From contig DUSF01000059.1 of assembly GCA_012842745.1 (NCBI GenBank), positions 1-45,819 of the forward strand: DNA of 45,819 nucleotides, given 5' to 3'. How positions within the stretch are numbered: position 1 is the first letter of the stretch; each line of letters opens with the position of its first letter. The translations under genes were made by a program, and so were the position numbers. Shown here one piece after another: positions 1-11,022 of the stretch. The DNA is from Bacillus sp. (in: firmicutes) (GTDB lineage: Bacteria; Bacillota; Bacilli; Bacillales; Bacillaceae_J). The notes beneath the pieces were generated by a model. That model was not told where the DNA came from, searched no databases, and saw only the letters and a program-made list of their open reading frames with translations.

Positions 1-2
1 CT

Positions 3-1274
<1,272 letters not shown>

Positions 1275-1281
1275 GATGCCT

Positions 1282-1838
<557 letters not shown>

Positions 1839-1845
1839 TACAAAA

Positions 1846-1892
1846 AAACCTAAAGAGGGTTCAATTGGATCTTTCTTTAGGTTTATTTTTTT
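1846..1892 (+). terminator. Rho-independent terminator of the atp operon
   Basis: Arms AAACCTAAAG (1846-1855) and CTTTAGGTTT (1875-1884) pair over 10 bp and are followed by ATTTTTTTA. It lies immediately after the atpC stop codon. Confidence 0.9.
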
Positions 1893-2063
1893 ATGTATGT
1901 AAGTTTAAAAACGTTTGTTACCGTGGAATAATTTTATTTGCGAAATTGTCGATTATTTTAAATAAAAATGTGATAAAAGATACAGACTTAATCATAGAAA
2001 AGAACAAATGTCAACATATCCAAATTATTTTTCATGTTTTTTTGCGATATTTATGAACGTTTG

Positions 2064-2092
2064 TCGACACAATTATACGTATTTGCTATAAT
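2064..2092 (+). promoter_or_regulatory. Probable sigma-A promoter of the nuo operon
   Basis: TCGACA at 2064-2069, a 17-bp spacer, and a perfect TATAAT at 2087-2092 with an extended TG one base upstream of the -10. nuoA starts 46 bp downstream. The rest of the 1893-2138 gap is AT-rich and shows no convincing gene. Confidence 0.75.
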
Positions 2093-2138
2093 AGTGTCGG
2101 CATTAAAATTTAGAAAATACCGATTTGGGGGGGATGGT

Positions 2139-2513
2139 ATGGACAGTTTACTGCTGTACCAAAACAATTATTTAATTGTAGTTGTTTTTCTGTTATTGGG
2201 TATTATACTACCAGTTGGAGCGTTAACGCTCGGACGATTTTTAAGACCTTTTAAGCCTTCAACAGAAAAGTACACAACCTATGAAAGCGGTCTCGAACCT
2301 TTTCACGAAGCTAGGGTGCAATTTAATGTTCGTTATTATATCTTTGCCTTAATGTTTGTTATTTTTGATGTGGAGACGGTCTTTTTATATCCATGGGCAG
2401 TTGCCTATGATAAATTAGGCATCTTTGCATTAATTGAAATGGTAATTTTCGTTGCAATGCTTACCATCGGTTTAATTTATGCATGGAAAAAGAAGGTGTT
2501 AAAGTGGACTTAA
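2139..2513 (+). CDS. nuoA: NADH-quinone oxidoreductase-like subunit A
   Basis: Small membrane subunit of the complex I-like enzyme. The 124 residues contain three hydrophobic segments and the conserved [10 protein letters not shown] and [12 protein letters not shown] motifs. I chose ATG 2139 because GGGGGGGATGGT lies directly upstream; the frame is open farther upstream (to 2034) but those codons do not look like NuoA. First gene of an 11-gene operon. Its 3' end overlaps the nuoB start. Confidence 0.95.
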   Translation: MDSLLLYQNNYLIVVVFLLLGIILPVGALTLGRFLRPFKPSTEKYTTYESGLEPFHEARVQFNVRYYIFALMFVIFDVETVFLYPWAVAYDKLGIFALIEMVIFVAMLTIGLIYAWKKKVLKWT

Positions 2514-3019
2514 AATTAGAGGATATTACACCGGAAGAACAAGAAGAGTTTAATCGTAACGTTTTTTTAACAACAGTTGAAGAAATTAAAGCTTGGGCTC
2601 GCAGAGGCTCGATTTGGCCAATGACTTTCGGGCTAGCATGTTGTGCAATAGAAATGATGGCAGCAGGTGGTGCACATTTTGATATCTCTCGTATTGGTAA
2701 AGAGGTATTCCGTGCATCACCGCGTCATGCCGATTGTATGATTGTTGCAGGAACGGTTACGAAGAAAATGGCGCCAATCTTACGTCGTCTTTATGATCAA
2801 ATGGCAGAGCCAAAGTGGGTCATTGCGATGGGAGTTTGTGCAACAGCTGGGGGTCCTTATGTGAAATCCTACGCAGTTGTAAAAGGTGTGGACCAAATCG
2901 TGCCTGTTGACGTTTATATTCCAGGCTGCCCTCCAAATCCAGCTGCTTTACTTTATGGTTTGCATAAATTGGAGGAAAAAATCCGCCTTGAAGCGAAGAC
3001 TGGAAAGCGGGTGATGTAA
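2504..3019 (+). CDS. nuoB: NADH-quinone oxidoreductase-like subunit B (N2 cluster)
   Basis: Peripheral-arm subunit carrying the terminal 4Fe-4S cluster N2 that donates electrons to quinone. The family signature is present: [17 protein letters not shown] with the adjacent cysteine pair, a third cysteine in [12 protein letters not shown] and a fourth in [10 protein letters not shown]. An ATG at 2483 would overlap nuoA by 31 bp. The GTG at 2504 ([13 protein letters not shown]) gives 171 residues, typical of the family, and has AGAAGGTG at the right distance, so I prefer it. Confidence 0.95.
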   Translation: MDLKLEDITPEEQEEFNRNVFLTTVEEIKAWARRGSIWPMTFGLACCAIEMMAAGGAHFDISRIGKEVFRASPRHADCMIVAGTVTKKMAPILRRLYDQMAEPKWVIAMGVCATAGGPYVKSYAVVKGVDQIVPVDVYIPGCPPNPAALLYGLHKLEEKIRLEAKTGKRVM

Positions 3020-3022
3020 CAA

Positions 3023-4234
3023 ATGAGTGAGAAGGATTTAGAGCAATTGAAGAAAGAAGCTGCCGAAAAAGCAAAAGCAGCAGCATTAAGAAAAATGGCT
3101 GAAAAGCAAGGTGCAGGACAAGCTAATACTACTGATTCAGCTCCATCAGCAACGGAGCCAGCAGGCGCGGATGCAAAAGCGAAGGCGGCTGCTGCCGCGA
3201 AGGCTAAAGCTGCTGCGGCAGCTAAGGCAAAGGCAGCGGCACTTGCGAAACAGCAAGGGGGAGCAGAAGCTACAGAAGATAGTGATGCTGGAGCAGCGGC
3301 TCTTGCAGCAGCTGGACCAGACGCTGACGATGCAGAAAAGGCAGCTTCAGCAGGGGCTGCAGCGGCTTTACAAGCCGAAGGTGCAACAGCTCTTCCAGAA
3401 GGCACTGATGACAAAGCAAAAGCGATTGCCGCCGCTAAGGCAAAGGCAGCCGCGGCAGCGAAAGCAAAAGCTGCGGCAGCAGCAAAAGCGAAGGCTGCTG
3501 GGGGCACGACATCTGAAGCTGGCGGTGTAACAGCTGGTGATGATGAGAAAGCGAAGGCAATTGCCGCAGCAAAAGCAAAAGCTGCCGCAGCTGCAGCCGC
3601 AAAGGCAAAAGCAGCAGGCGGTGCAACAGCTGGAGCTAGTGATGATAAGGCGAAGGCAATCGCCGCAGCGAAAGCAAAAGCCGCTGCGCTTGCAAAAGCA
3701 AAATCAGAAGGCGCAGGAGCTGATGCGGGCGTTGAAGCAGCACCAGAAACGCCGTCTCCAAATCAACCGTATTTGGATAAATATATTAAGGTGATAAAAG
3801 ACCATCTTGGTGATGACGTCCTAGAAGCTGCTTACATAAACAAGCTTTCTCTAGACGTGCCAACATTGGTTGCAAAGCCGCAAAACTATTTTAAAATAGC
3901 CGAATTTCTAAAATATAACGAACAGCTTGGCTTTGATTATTTATCAGAGCATCATGGCTCAGATTTCGAAACACATATGGAAGTTTACAATCATCTATAC
4001 TCTTATAAAAATCGCCAATCTGTTGCATTAAAAGTAAAAATTGATCGGAACAACCCAGAAATCGACTCTTTAACGCCACTATGGCCTGGCGCTGATTGGC
4101 CTGAAAGAGAATCGTATGATCTTTTGGGAATTAGCTATACGAACCATCCAAACTTAACTAGAATCATGCTTACAGACGATTGGGTTGGACACCCACTTCG
4201 TAAAGACTACGAGCAGTATGATGTGGAGGTGTAG
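3023..4234 (+). CDS. nuoC: NADH-quinone oxidoreductase-like subunit C with long Ala/Lys-rich N-terminal repeat region
   Basis: The C-terminal ~155 residues (about 247-403) form the usual NuoC/30-kDa domain, with LTPLWPGADWPERESYDLLG and the terminal HPLRKDY motif. The first ~240 residues are a low-complexity extension of Ala-Lys repeats such as AKAKAAAAAKAKAAA, broken by short acidic/Thr/Gly spacers such as DDKAKAIAAAK. A plain NuoC is much shorter. The gene is in frame and tightly packed: the ATG is 3 bp after nuoB and the stop is 3 bp before nuoD. The extension is predicted helical and strongly basic, and its role is unknown. The overlapping Leu/Arg- and Ala-rich frames are repeat shadows. 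Confidence 0.93.
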   Translation: MSEKDLEQLKKEAAEKAKAAALRKMAEKQGAGQANTTDSAPSATEPAGADAKAKAAAAAKAKAAAAAKAKAAALAKQQGGAEATEDSDAGAAALAAAGPDADDAEKAASAGAAAALQAEGATALPEGTDDKAKAIAAAKAKAAAAAKAKAAAAAKAKAAGGTTSEAGGVTAGDDEKAKAIAAAKAKAAAAAAAKAKAAGGATAGASDDKAKAIAAAKAKAAALAKAKSEGAGADAGVEAAPETPSPNQPYLDKYIKVIKDHLGDDVLEAAYINKLSLDVPTLVAKPQNYFKIAEFLKYNEQLGFDYLSEHHGSDFETHMEVYNHLYSYKNRQSVALKVKIDRNNPEIDSLTPLWPGADWPERESYDLLGISYTNHPNLTRIMLTDDWVGHPLRKDYEQYDVEV

Positions 4235-4237
4235 CAA

Positions 4238-5341
4238 ATGACTTATAAAATAGAAGAATTGCTACTCAACGTTGGTCCTCAGCATCCAAGTACACATGGA
4301 GTATTCCGGGTTATCTTAAAGCTAGATGGTGAAATTATTAAAGAAGCTACACCTGTAATCGGTTACTTGCATCGCGGAACGGAGAAGCTAGCAGAAGACT
4401 TACAATATACACAAATTATTCCATACACGGATAGAATGGATTACTTGTCAGCGATGACGAATAACTATACAGTTGTTCATACAGTTGAAACAATGATGGG
4501 CTTAGAAATTCCTGAAAAAGCGGAGTACTTACGCATAATTGCAATGGAGCTCGGCAGAGTTGCCAGCCACTTAATCGCGTTTGGTACTTTTCTAATGGAT
4601 TTAGGTGCGACAAGTCCTTTCATGTATGCTGTTCGTGAACGTGAAATGATTCTCAACTTATTGAATGAATTATGCGGTGCGCGCATTACTTTTAATTATA
4701 TGCGTGTTGGTGGGGTAAAATGGGATGCACCAGACGGCTGGATTGAAAAAGTGAAAGAGTTCATTCCATATATGCGTGAAAAAGCAAAAGGCTATCACGA
4801 TCTAGTAACTGGAAATGAAATTTTCTTATCCCGTGTAAAAGGTGTTGGTGTCATTTCGAAAGAAGATGCCCTTGCTTATTCTTTAAGTGGTACAAACCTT
4901 CGCAGTACAGGCATAAAATGGGATCTTCGCAAAGATGAACCATACTCAATTTATGACCGTTTTGATTTCGAAGTACCGGTTGGTGAAAACGGGGATGTTT
5001 TTGACCGTTATATGTGTCGCATGCTTGAAGTTATGGAATGTCTGAAAATCGTTGAGCAAGCATGTGAACAATTCCCGAAGGATGGAGACTTCATCGGTAA
5101 AGTTCCAAGGATTATTAAAGCTCCAGTAGGTGAGGCGTTTACACGCATTGAAGGTGCCCGCGGTGAAATAGGCTGTTATATTTACAGCGATGGTAAAAAA
5201 GAGCCATACCGTTTGAAATTCCGTAGGCCAAGCTTTTACAATCTACAAATCTTTAAAAAGCTTGTTGAAGGTCAAAATATTTCAGATATGGTGGCAATTT
5301 TAGCTAGCTTTGATATCGTATTAGGGGAGGTTGATGGATAA
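4238..5341 (+). CDS. nuoD: NADH-quinone oxidoreductase-like subunit D
   Basis: 49-kDa subunit that forms the quinone pocket together with NuoB. The 367 residues match the separate NuoD type; NuoC is not fused. Typical motifs include GPQHPSTHGVFR near the N-terminus, GYLHRGTEKL, and the C-terminal PVGEAFTRIEGARGEIGCY followed by KFRRPSFYNL. The stop overlaps the nuoH start by one base (TAATG), indicating translational coupling. Confidence 0.97.
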   Translation: MTYKIEELLLNVGPQHPSTHGVFRVILKLDGEIIKEATPVIGYLHRGTEKLAEDLQYTQIIPYTDRMDYLSAMTNNYTVVHTVETMMGLEIPEKAEYLRIIAMELGRVASHLIAFGTFLMDLGATSPFMYAVREREMILNLLNELCGARITFNYMRVGGVKWDAPDGWIEKVKEFIPYMREKAKGYHDLVTGNEIFLSRVKGVGVISKEDALAYSLSGTNLRSTGIKWDLRKDEPYSIYDRFDFEVPVGENGDVFDRYMCRMLEVMECLKIVEQACEQFPKDGDFIGKVPRIIKAPVGEAFTRIEGARGEIGCYIYSDGKKEPYRLKFRRPSFYNLQIFKKLVEGQNISDMVAILASFDIVLGEVDG

Positions 5342-6345
5342 TGATGCAATCAATTTTACAATCACCTCCAGGCCTTTTGAACTTTGGGATCTACTTTCTG
5401 TTAGCAGCATTATTGTTATTTACGATAATCTTGGCCTTTGTTGCTTATTGTATTTTAGCAGAAAGAAAAGTACTAGCCTTTATGCAATCACGTATAGGTC
5501 CGAACAAACTAGGGGGACGCTGGGGTTTATTACAAACAGTAGCAGACGTTCTTAAACTACTACTTAAAGAGGATATTATCCCAAAAGCTGTTGATAAACC
5601 GTTATTTATTCTTGCACCAATTATTGCATTCGTACCATCTTTCATGGTTATTGCAACGATTCCGTTTACAGATAAATATCAGTTTGCTGACATTGGTGTT
5701 GGCGTCCTTTATTATGTAGCCGTTTCTGGTATTTCAATTGTTGGTGTCGTCATGGCTGCATGGTCATCTAACAGTAAATACTCTTTATTAGGTGGGATGC
5801 GTGCTGGGGCACAGATGATTTCATATGAAATCCCACTTGTTATGTCAGTGCTAGGTGTCATTCTATTTACGGGCAGTATGAATTTAAATGATATTGTTGC
5901 TGCTCAACAAAACTGGGCCTTTATTCTTATGCAGCCAATCGGATTTTTAGTATTTTTCATTTCTGCTAATGCAGAACTTGCTCGTATTCCGTTTGACTTG
6001 CCAGAATCAGAGTCAGAGCTTGTTGCAGGTTATCATACAGAGTACTCAGGCTTCCGTATGGCCTTCTTTATGCTATCAGAATATGTGTATTTATTTGCAA
6101 TGGCAGCGCTAATGACAGTATTATTCCTAGGCGGCTGGAACCCAATTCCGGGCCTTGGCTTTATTCCAGGGGCTGTCTGGTTTGCACTTAAGTTCAGTGC
6201 AGTCGTTTATATCTTTATTTGGTTCCGTGCGACATTCCCGCGTCTTAAAGCTGATACATTGATGGAATTCGCTTGGAAAGTATTATTACCAGTTGCATTA
6301 GCCAACCTATTTTTATCAGCATTTATTAAAGAATTATTTTTCTAA
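5341..6345 (+). CDS. nuoH: NADH-quinone oxidoreductase-like subunit H
   Basis: Membrane subunit at the interface of the peripheral and membrane arms that closes the quinone chamber. The 334 residues contain about eight hydrophobic segments and the conserved loops AERKVLAFMQSRIGPNKLGG and ARIPFDLPESESELVAGYHT, the latter rich in functionally important acidic residues. Start ATG 5341 overlaps the nuoD stop. nuoI follows after a short gap with AAGGGGTG. Confidence 0.97.
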   Translation: MMQSILQSPPGLLNFGIYFLLAALLLFTIILAFVAYCILAERKVLAFMQSRIGPNKLGGRWGLLQTVADVLKLLLKEDIIPKAVDKPLFILAPIIAFVPSFMVIATIPFTDKYQFADIGVGVLYYVAVSGISIVGVVMAAWSSNSKYSLLGGMRAGAQMISYEIPLVMSVLGVILFTGSMNLNDIVAAQQNWAFILMQPIGFLVFFISANAELARIPFDLPESESELVAGYHTEYSGFRMAFFMLSEYVYLFAMAALMTVLFLGGWNPIPGLGFIPGAVWFALKFSAVVYIFIWFRATFPRLKADTLMEFAWKVLLPVALANLFLSAFIKELFF

Positions 6346-6357
6346 AGGGGTGAAAGC

Positions 6358-6777
6358 ATGAAGGGCGTATTAAAAGGCTTAGGTTATACCCTGAAGGAAT
6401 TAACGAAAAAGCCGGTAACATATGATTACCCAAATGAGCCATTGGCCTTGCCTGATCGTTTTCGCGGTATTCAAAAATTTTACCCTGAAAAATGTATCGT
6501 CTGTAATCAATGTGCGGCAATTTGTCCGACAGATTGTATTAAACTGACAGGGAAAAAGCACCCGGATCCAAGCAAAAAGGGAAAAATTATTGACACCTAT
6601 ACAATCAATTTCGAAATTTGTATTTTATGTGATTTGTGTACGGAAGTTTGTCCGACTGAAGCGATCATCATGACAAATAACTTTGAGTTAGCGGAATATA
6701 GCCGCGATGATTTATATAAAGATTTAAATTATTTGGATGAAAATGACGAGAATATAAGAGAGGTGAATAAGCCATGA
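6358..6777 (+). CDS. nuoI: NADH-quinone oxidoreductase-like subunit I (two 4Fe-4S clusters)
   Basis: Ferredoxin-like subunit that relays electrons toward cluster N2. The 139 residues carry two CxxCxxCxxxCP motifs: CIVCNQCAAICP and CILCDLCTEVCP. The start at 6358 has AAAGGGGTG upstream. It overlaps nuoJ by 4 bp (ATGA). In an enzyme lacking NuoE/F/G this subunit is a plausible entry point for electrons from an unidentified donor (inference). Confidence 0.97.
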   Translation: MKGVLKGLGYTLKELTKKPVTYDYPNEPLALPDRFRGIQKFYPEKCIVCNQCAAICPTDCIKLTGKKHPDPSKKGKIIDTYTINFEICILCDLCTEVCPTEAIIMTNNFELAEYSRDDLYKDLNYLDENDENIREVNKP

Positions 6778-7289
6778 GTGGAGAACTGTTAGCGTTTTTT
6801 ATCCTCGCCCTTATTGCGATTGCTGGCGGGGTTCTAATGTTAAACCTTACAAAGGTGGTCCACATGGTTGTTGCACTGGTATTCACCTTTCTTGCACTAG
6901 CCGGTTTGTATGTTACACTGTCAGCTGAATTTGTAGCGATTGTTCAAGTATTAATATACTCCGGTGCGGTTACGATTATTATGCTCTTTGGAATTATGTT
7001 AACGAAGCATAATGACGAAGAAGTGAAGAAACCTGGCTTATTGAAAACAGTTTTTGTAACAGCTGGAATTATCGGTTTCTTCCTTGTTATGTATTTCTCA
7101 ATTAATGACTTAACATTAGGCGAACAAGCGCTCAACCTACATGAAAATAATGTATTGCAAATTGGTACGGAATTATATTCAAAATATATTATTCCATTTG
7201 AATTAGTTTCAGTATTATTGCTCGTAGCGTTAATCGGTGCGATTATTCTTTCGAAAAAGGACGACAAGGAGGGCGAAGCTCATGAGTAG
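6774..7289 (+). CDS. nuoJ: NADH-quinone oxidoreductase-like subunit J
   Basis: Membrane subunit of 171 residues with five predicted helices. The [20 protein letters not shown] stretch, holding the conserved helix near the quinone/proton-coupling region, is clear. It starts inside the last codons of nuoI and ends 8 bp after the nuoK start, so translation is probably coupled on both sides. Confidence 0.95.
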   Translation: MSGELLAFFILALIAIAGGVLMLNLTKVVHMVVALVFTFLALAGLYVTLSAEFVAIVQVLIYSGAVTIIMLFGIMLTKHNDEEVKKPGLLKTVFVTAGIIGFFLVMYFSINDLTLGEQALNLHENNVLQIGTELYSKYIIPFELVSVLLLVALIGAIILSKKDDKEGEAHE

Positions 7290-7596
7290 TGTTCCTATAT
7301 CCGTCTACCTTGTACTAGCACTAGTCCTATTTTGTATCGGTTTGTTTGGTGCTCTAACAAAAAGAAATACCGTGATCGTTTTAATTTCAATTGAATTAAT
7401 GCTGAATGCAGTTAATTTAAATCTTGTAGCTTTTAGTAAGTATGGGGTAAATCCAAGTATCACAGGTCAAGTTTTTTCATTATTTACGATAACTGTAGCA
7501 GCAGCTGAAGTAGCCGTTGGTTTAGCGATCTTGATTGCCTTACATCGCAACCGTAGAACAGTTAATATTGATGAAATGAACATAATGAAAAAATAG
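7282..7596 (+). CDS. nuoK: NADH-quinone oxidoreductase-like subunit K
   Basis: Small antiporter-like membrane subunit of 104 residues with three helices and the conserved acidic residues in [12 protein letters not shown] and [15 protein letters not shown]. An upstream ATG at 7237 in the same frame lies inside nuoJ; ATG 7282 ([15 protein letters not shown]), preceded by AAGGAGGGCG, is the expected start. An imperfect hairpin (7602-7623) separates it from nuoL. Confidence 0.95.
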   Translation: MSSVPISVYLVLALVLFCIGLFGALTKRNTVIVLISIELMLNAVNLNLVAFSKYGVNPSITGQVFSLFTITVAAAEVAVGLAILIALHRNRRTVNIDEMNIMKK

Positions 7597-7642
7597 GAGA
7601 AAGTCTCACTTACCTGTGAGTCTGGAAGGGGATTGTGATAAG

Positions 7643-9511
7643 ATGATGGAATATGCATGGCTGATCCCACTGTTTCCACTTCTTTCTTTCGTACTTCTTG
7701 TCATTTTTGGTCGAAGTTTAAAAGAAAGCAGTGCCTATGTGGGTATGTTAGCAACATTAGCCTCCCTCTTACTTTCGATCATGGTGCTTTTTGAGCGCCT
7801 CAATGGGGAAAATGTGAAGATTGAGGGAACGTGGCTTACAATTGGTGATACTAGCTTAACAGCTGGTTTCGAAGTCAATCAATTAAATGCGTTAATGTTA
7901 TTTATCGTTTCACTAGTAAGTTTCCTAGTACATATGTATTCGAAAGGATACATGCATGGCGATGAGCGTATCCCTGTGTTTTACAGCTATCTAGGATTAT
8001 TTACATTTGCAATGCTATCATTAGTAATTTCACCGAATCTCCTGCAAGTTTATATTTTCTGGGAGCTTGTCGGTTTAGGGTCGTTCTTATTAATTGGTTT
8101 CTACTTTTTCAAGGAAGAAGCAAGAGCGGCGGCTAAGAAGGCGTTCATTGTAACACGTATCGGTGACGTCGGTTTATTTATCGGGATGATTTTATTATTC
8201 TGGCAAGTTGGAAGCTTTGAATATGCAGAGATTTTCGCTGCCGTTGAAAATGGAACAATTTCTACAGGATGGATTACGTTAACAGCGATTTTAATTTTCA
8301 TTGGAGCTGTTGGAAAGTCTGGTCAGTTTCCACTTCATACATGGTTGCCGGATGCGATGGAAGGTCCGACACCAGTTTCAGCTTTAATCCACGCTGCTAC
8401 AATGGTTGCAGCAGGGGTGTATTTAGTTGCATCATTATTCCCGTTATTCTCTGCTAGTCCGACTGCAATGACAACTGTTGCAGTTGTCGGTGGAATTACG
8501 GCAATTTTCGCAGCATCAATTGGATTAGTACAAAGAGATATTAAGCGCGTTTTAGCTTATTCAACTGTCAGCCAATTAGGTTATATGATGCTTGCTTTAG
8601 GGTCTGCTAGTTATGTAGCTAGTGTGTTCCACTTAATGACACACGCTTTCTTTAAAGCGTTATTGTTCCTAGCAGCGGGTTCTGTCATTCACGCTGTTCA
8701 TACACAGGATATTGAAGAAATGGGTGGATTATGGAAAAAAATGAAGCTAACTGCTCCATTATTTTTAATTGGAACATTGGCAATTAGTGGATTCCCATTA
8801 CTATCAGGCTTCTTTAGTAAAGATGAAATTTTAATTGCAGCATGGGCAGATGGTCGTTACGGTGTATTCTGGTTAGCTGTTGCTGCTGCATTTTTCACAG
8901 CGTTTTACATGTTCCGCTTATTCTTCTTAGTGTTTACGGGGGAAGCACGAGGAGAACAGAAGCATGCTCATGAATCACCAGGTGTGATGACGTTCCCGAT
9001 GATTATCTTAGGAATTTTAGCGGTTGTCTCAGGTTATGTGAATACACCATGGTTTGGCACATTTTTGGGAGATTGGTTAACAGAAGGTACACACAGCTTC
9101 GGACATGCTCATGTTGAAGGTCCAGGCTGGATTATGTTCGTAGCAACAGGGGTTTCATTAGCAGGGATTCTTTTAGCATATTTAATGTACGGTGCAAAAA
9201 TTTTATCACGCGATTGGCTTGTTAAGCCGTTTCCTGCTTGGTACAAGCTGCTATACAATAAGTACTACATCGATGAAATTTATCATTCTACAGTAGTACT
9301 TGGAACACGCGCGTTTGGTTATCTTTTACAAATCGTTGATACTTATATCGTTGGCGGCATTGTAAAAGGAGTTGCTGCTTTAGTTCAAGGAATTGGGCGA
9401 GCAGGTGCTAAGCTTCAAGATGGTCAAATCCAGACTTATGGAACAGTTGCCTTCTTTGGTATCGCCGTTCTAGTTGTGATCATTGCGTTGACAGGGGGGT
9501 ATTTTGGATGA
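7643..9511 (+). CDS. nuoL: NADH-quinone oxidoreductase-like subunit L
   Basis: Largest antiporter-like proton-pumping subunit, with the long lateral helix. From ATG 7643 or 7646 (MMEYAWLIPLFPLLSF) it has ~622 residues. Conserved features are the FWELVGLGSFLLIGF segment, GKSGQFPLHTWLPDAMEGPT, LIHAATMVAAGVYL and TVSQLGYMMLALG. The C-terminal extension (YNKYYIDEIYHSTVV) is typical of NuoL. A GTG at 7616 in the same frame is possible, but GGAAGGGG at about 7624 fits the ATG pair. It overlaps nuoM by 4 bp. Confidence 0.96.
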   Translation: MMEYAWLIPLFPLLSFVLLVIFGRSLKESSAYVGMLATLASLLLSIMVLFERLNGENVKIEGTWLTIGDTSLTAGFEVNQLNALMLFIVSLVSFLVHMYSKGYMHGDERIPVFYSYLGLFTFAMLSLVISPNLLQVYIFWELVGLGSFLLIGFYFFKEEARAAAKKAFIVTRIGDVGLFIGMILLFWQVGSFEYAEIFAAVENGTISTGWITLTAILIFIGAVGKSGQFPLHTWLPDAMEGPTPVSALIHAATMVAAGVYLVASLFPLFSASPTAMTTVAVVGGITAIFAASIGLVQRDIKRVLAYSTVSQLGYMMLALGSASYVASVFHLMTHAFFKALLFLAAGSVIHAVHTQDIEEMGGLWKKMKLTAPLFLIGTLAISGFPLLSGFFSKDEILIAAWADGRYGVFWLAVAAAFFTAFYMFRLFFLVFTGEARGEQKHAHESPGVMTFPMIILGILAVVSGYVNTPWFGTFLGDWLTEGTHSFGHAHVEGPGWIMFVATGVSLAGILLAYLMYGAKILSRDWLVKPFPAWYKLLYNKYYIDEIYHSTVVLGTRAFGYLLQIVDTYIVGGIVKGVAALVQGIGRAGAKLQDGQIQTYGTVAFFGIAVLVVIIALTGGYFG

Positions 9512-11016
9512 GTAGTCTACTATCAATGTTAGTTTTTTCTCCCCTGCTCGGAATTATCGTTTTAGCGTTCATGCCTAAAACGAATGAAAAAGCAATTAAA
9601 ATGATGGGATTTGTTGCAACATTGTTGCCGTTATTACTATCATTTGTTGCTTACAGTAAATTTGATTTTAATGCAAAAGGTATTCAGCTTCTTGAGAAGG
9701 TTGATTGGATTTCCTTTAACTTAGGTGGGGATTTCCCGTTCATTATTAATTATGAATTAGGTGTAAATGGGTTATCTCTAGTATTGCTTTTATTAACAAC
9801 TGTTGTGGCAACACTTGCTTCTATTGCTTCTATTTACATTAAGAAGGAATGGAAAGGTTTTTTCATGCTGTTTCTTCTTCTTGAACTTGGAATGCTTGGG
9901 GTGTTTGCAGCACAAAACACAGTATTATTCTTTATTTTCTTTGAAATTACCTTAATCCCAACATTCTTCTTAGTTGGTAAGTGGGGTTACGAAGAAAGAA
10001 TAAAAGCAGCGTATAATTTCTTAATCTATAACGGCTTTGGATCAGCAGTTTTGCTAATCGTCTTTTCGTTGCTGTTTGCCAAAACAGGAACTGCCAATAT
10101 TGAAGAGTTAAAAACAATTATGGCAGCAGATCCAATGGTACTTGCAAGCGTAGGAATTACGCCAGCTTTCAAAATGGGTGTTCTAATTGCCTTATTGATT
10201 GCTTTTGGGGTAAAGCTTCCGATTTTCCCTTTGCATTCATGGGTGTTAACAGTCCATGCAGAGGCGCCTATTCCAACAGTTATGATTCACTCAGGGATTT
10301 TGCTGAAAATTGGGGCATACGGTTTAATCACATTCGGTTTGAACCTGTTCCCAGCTGAGTTTGGACGTTTAGCAGTATTCATTGCAGTACTTGGTGTTGT
10401 CAATTTGTTGTACGGCGCATTTTTAGCGTTGGTCCAAACAGATTTCAAAAAGGTACTTGCTTACTCAAGTATTTCACATATGGGGATTGTTTTAATTGGT
10501 TTAGGTGCAATGAACGTAGAAGGTGTTCAAGGTGCGATATTCCAAGTTATCTCCCATGGTTTAATCTCAGCATTATTGTTCTTCATCGTTGGTATTATGT
10601 ATGAACGGACAGGTACAACAGTGCTTGATTCTCTTGGTGGCTTAGCAAAAGGTATGCCTGTGGCAGCTGGATTTTTCTTAGCAGGTGCAATGGCTTCTCT
10701 TGGCTTGCCGGGAATGTCAGGGTTCATCAGTGAATTTACAGCCTTTTTAGGCTTATTTAAAGCAATGCCAGTCGTTGCGGCAGTCGGATGTTTAGGTATT
10801 ATTTTAACAGCTGCTTACCTTTTAAGAGCAGTATTAGGTATTACATTCGGCCAGGCAAGCACTCGTCTTACAGGGATTTCAGATATGCGCTCAGTTGAGT
10901 ATGTTCCAGTCATCGTATTGTTGGCATTTATTACTTTAATCGGTGTCTACCCTAATATTCTAACAAGTGCAATTGCGATGACACTTGAAACAATTATGAT
11001 AGGGATAGGGGGGTAA
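9508..11016 (+). CDS. nuoM: NADH-quinone oxidoreductase-like subunit M
   Basis: Antiporter-like proton-translocating subunit of 502 residues with about 14 helices. Recognisable motifs are FFIFFEITLIPTFFLVGKWG (acidic residue of the channel), GVKLPIFPLHSWVLTVHAEA and KVLAYSSISHMGIVLIGLG. The ATGA overlap with nuoL implies coupling, and nuoN begins 6 bp after its stop. Confidence 0.97.
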   Translation: MSSLLSMLVFSPLLGIIVLAFMPKTNEKAIKMMGFVATLLPLLLSFVAYSKFDFNAKGIQLLEKVDWISFNLGGDFPFIINYELGVNGLSLVLLLLTTVVATLASIASIYIKKEWKGFFMLFLLLELGMLGVFAAQNTVLFFIFFEITLIPTFFLVGKWGYEERIKAAYNFLIYNGFGSAVLLIVFSLLFAKTGTANIEELKTIMAADPMVLASVGITPAFKMGVLIALLIAFGVKLPIFPLHSWVLTVHAEAPIPTVMIHSGILLKIGAYGLITFGLNLFPAEFGRLAVFIAVLGVVNLLYGAFLALVQTDFKKVLAYSSISHMGIVLIGLGAMNVEGVQGAIFQVISHGLISALLFFIVGIMYERTGTTVLDSLGGLAKGMPVAAGFFLAGAMASLGLPGMSGFISEFTAFLGLFKAMPVVAAVGCLGIILTAAYLLRAVLGITFGQASTRLTGISDMRSVEYVPVIVLLAFITLIGVYPNILTSAIAMTLETIMIGIGG

Positions 11017-11022
11017 GCTGAT

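Noticed and set aside
1865-2056. 63-codon + strand frame between atpC and nuoA
   Set aside because: Begins inside the atp terminator, AT-rich, no homology recognised, and has no ribosome binding site.
2953-3507. Ala/Phe-rich minus-strand and Leu/Arg/Gln-rich + strand frames over nuoC
   Set aside because: Shadow translations of the GC-richer Ala/Lys repeat in nuoC; the in-operon frame is the real one.
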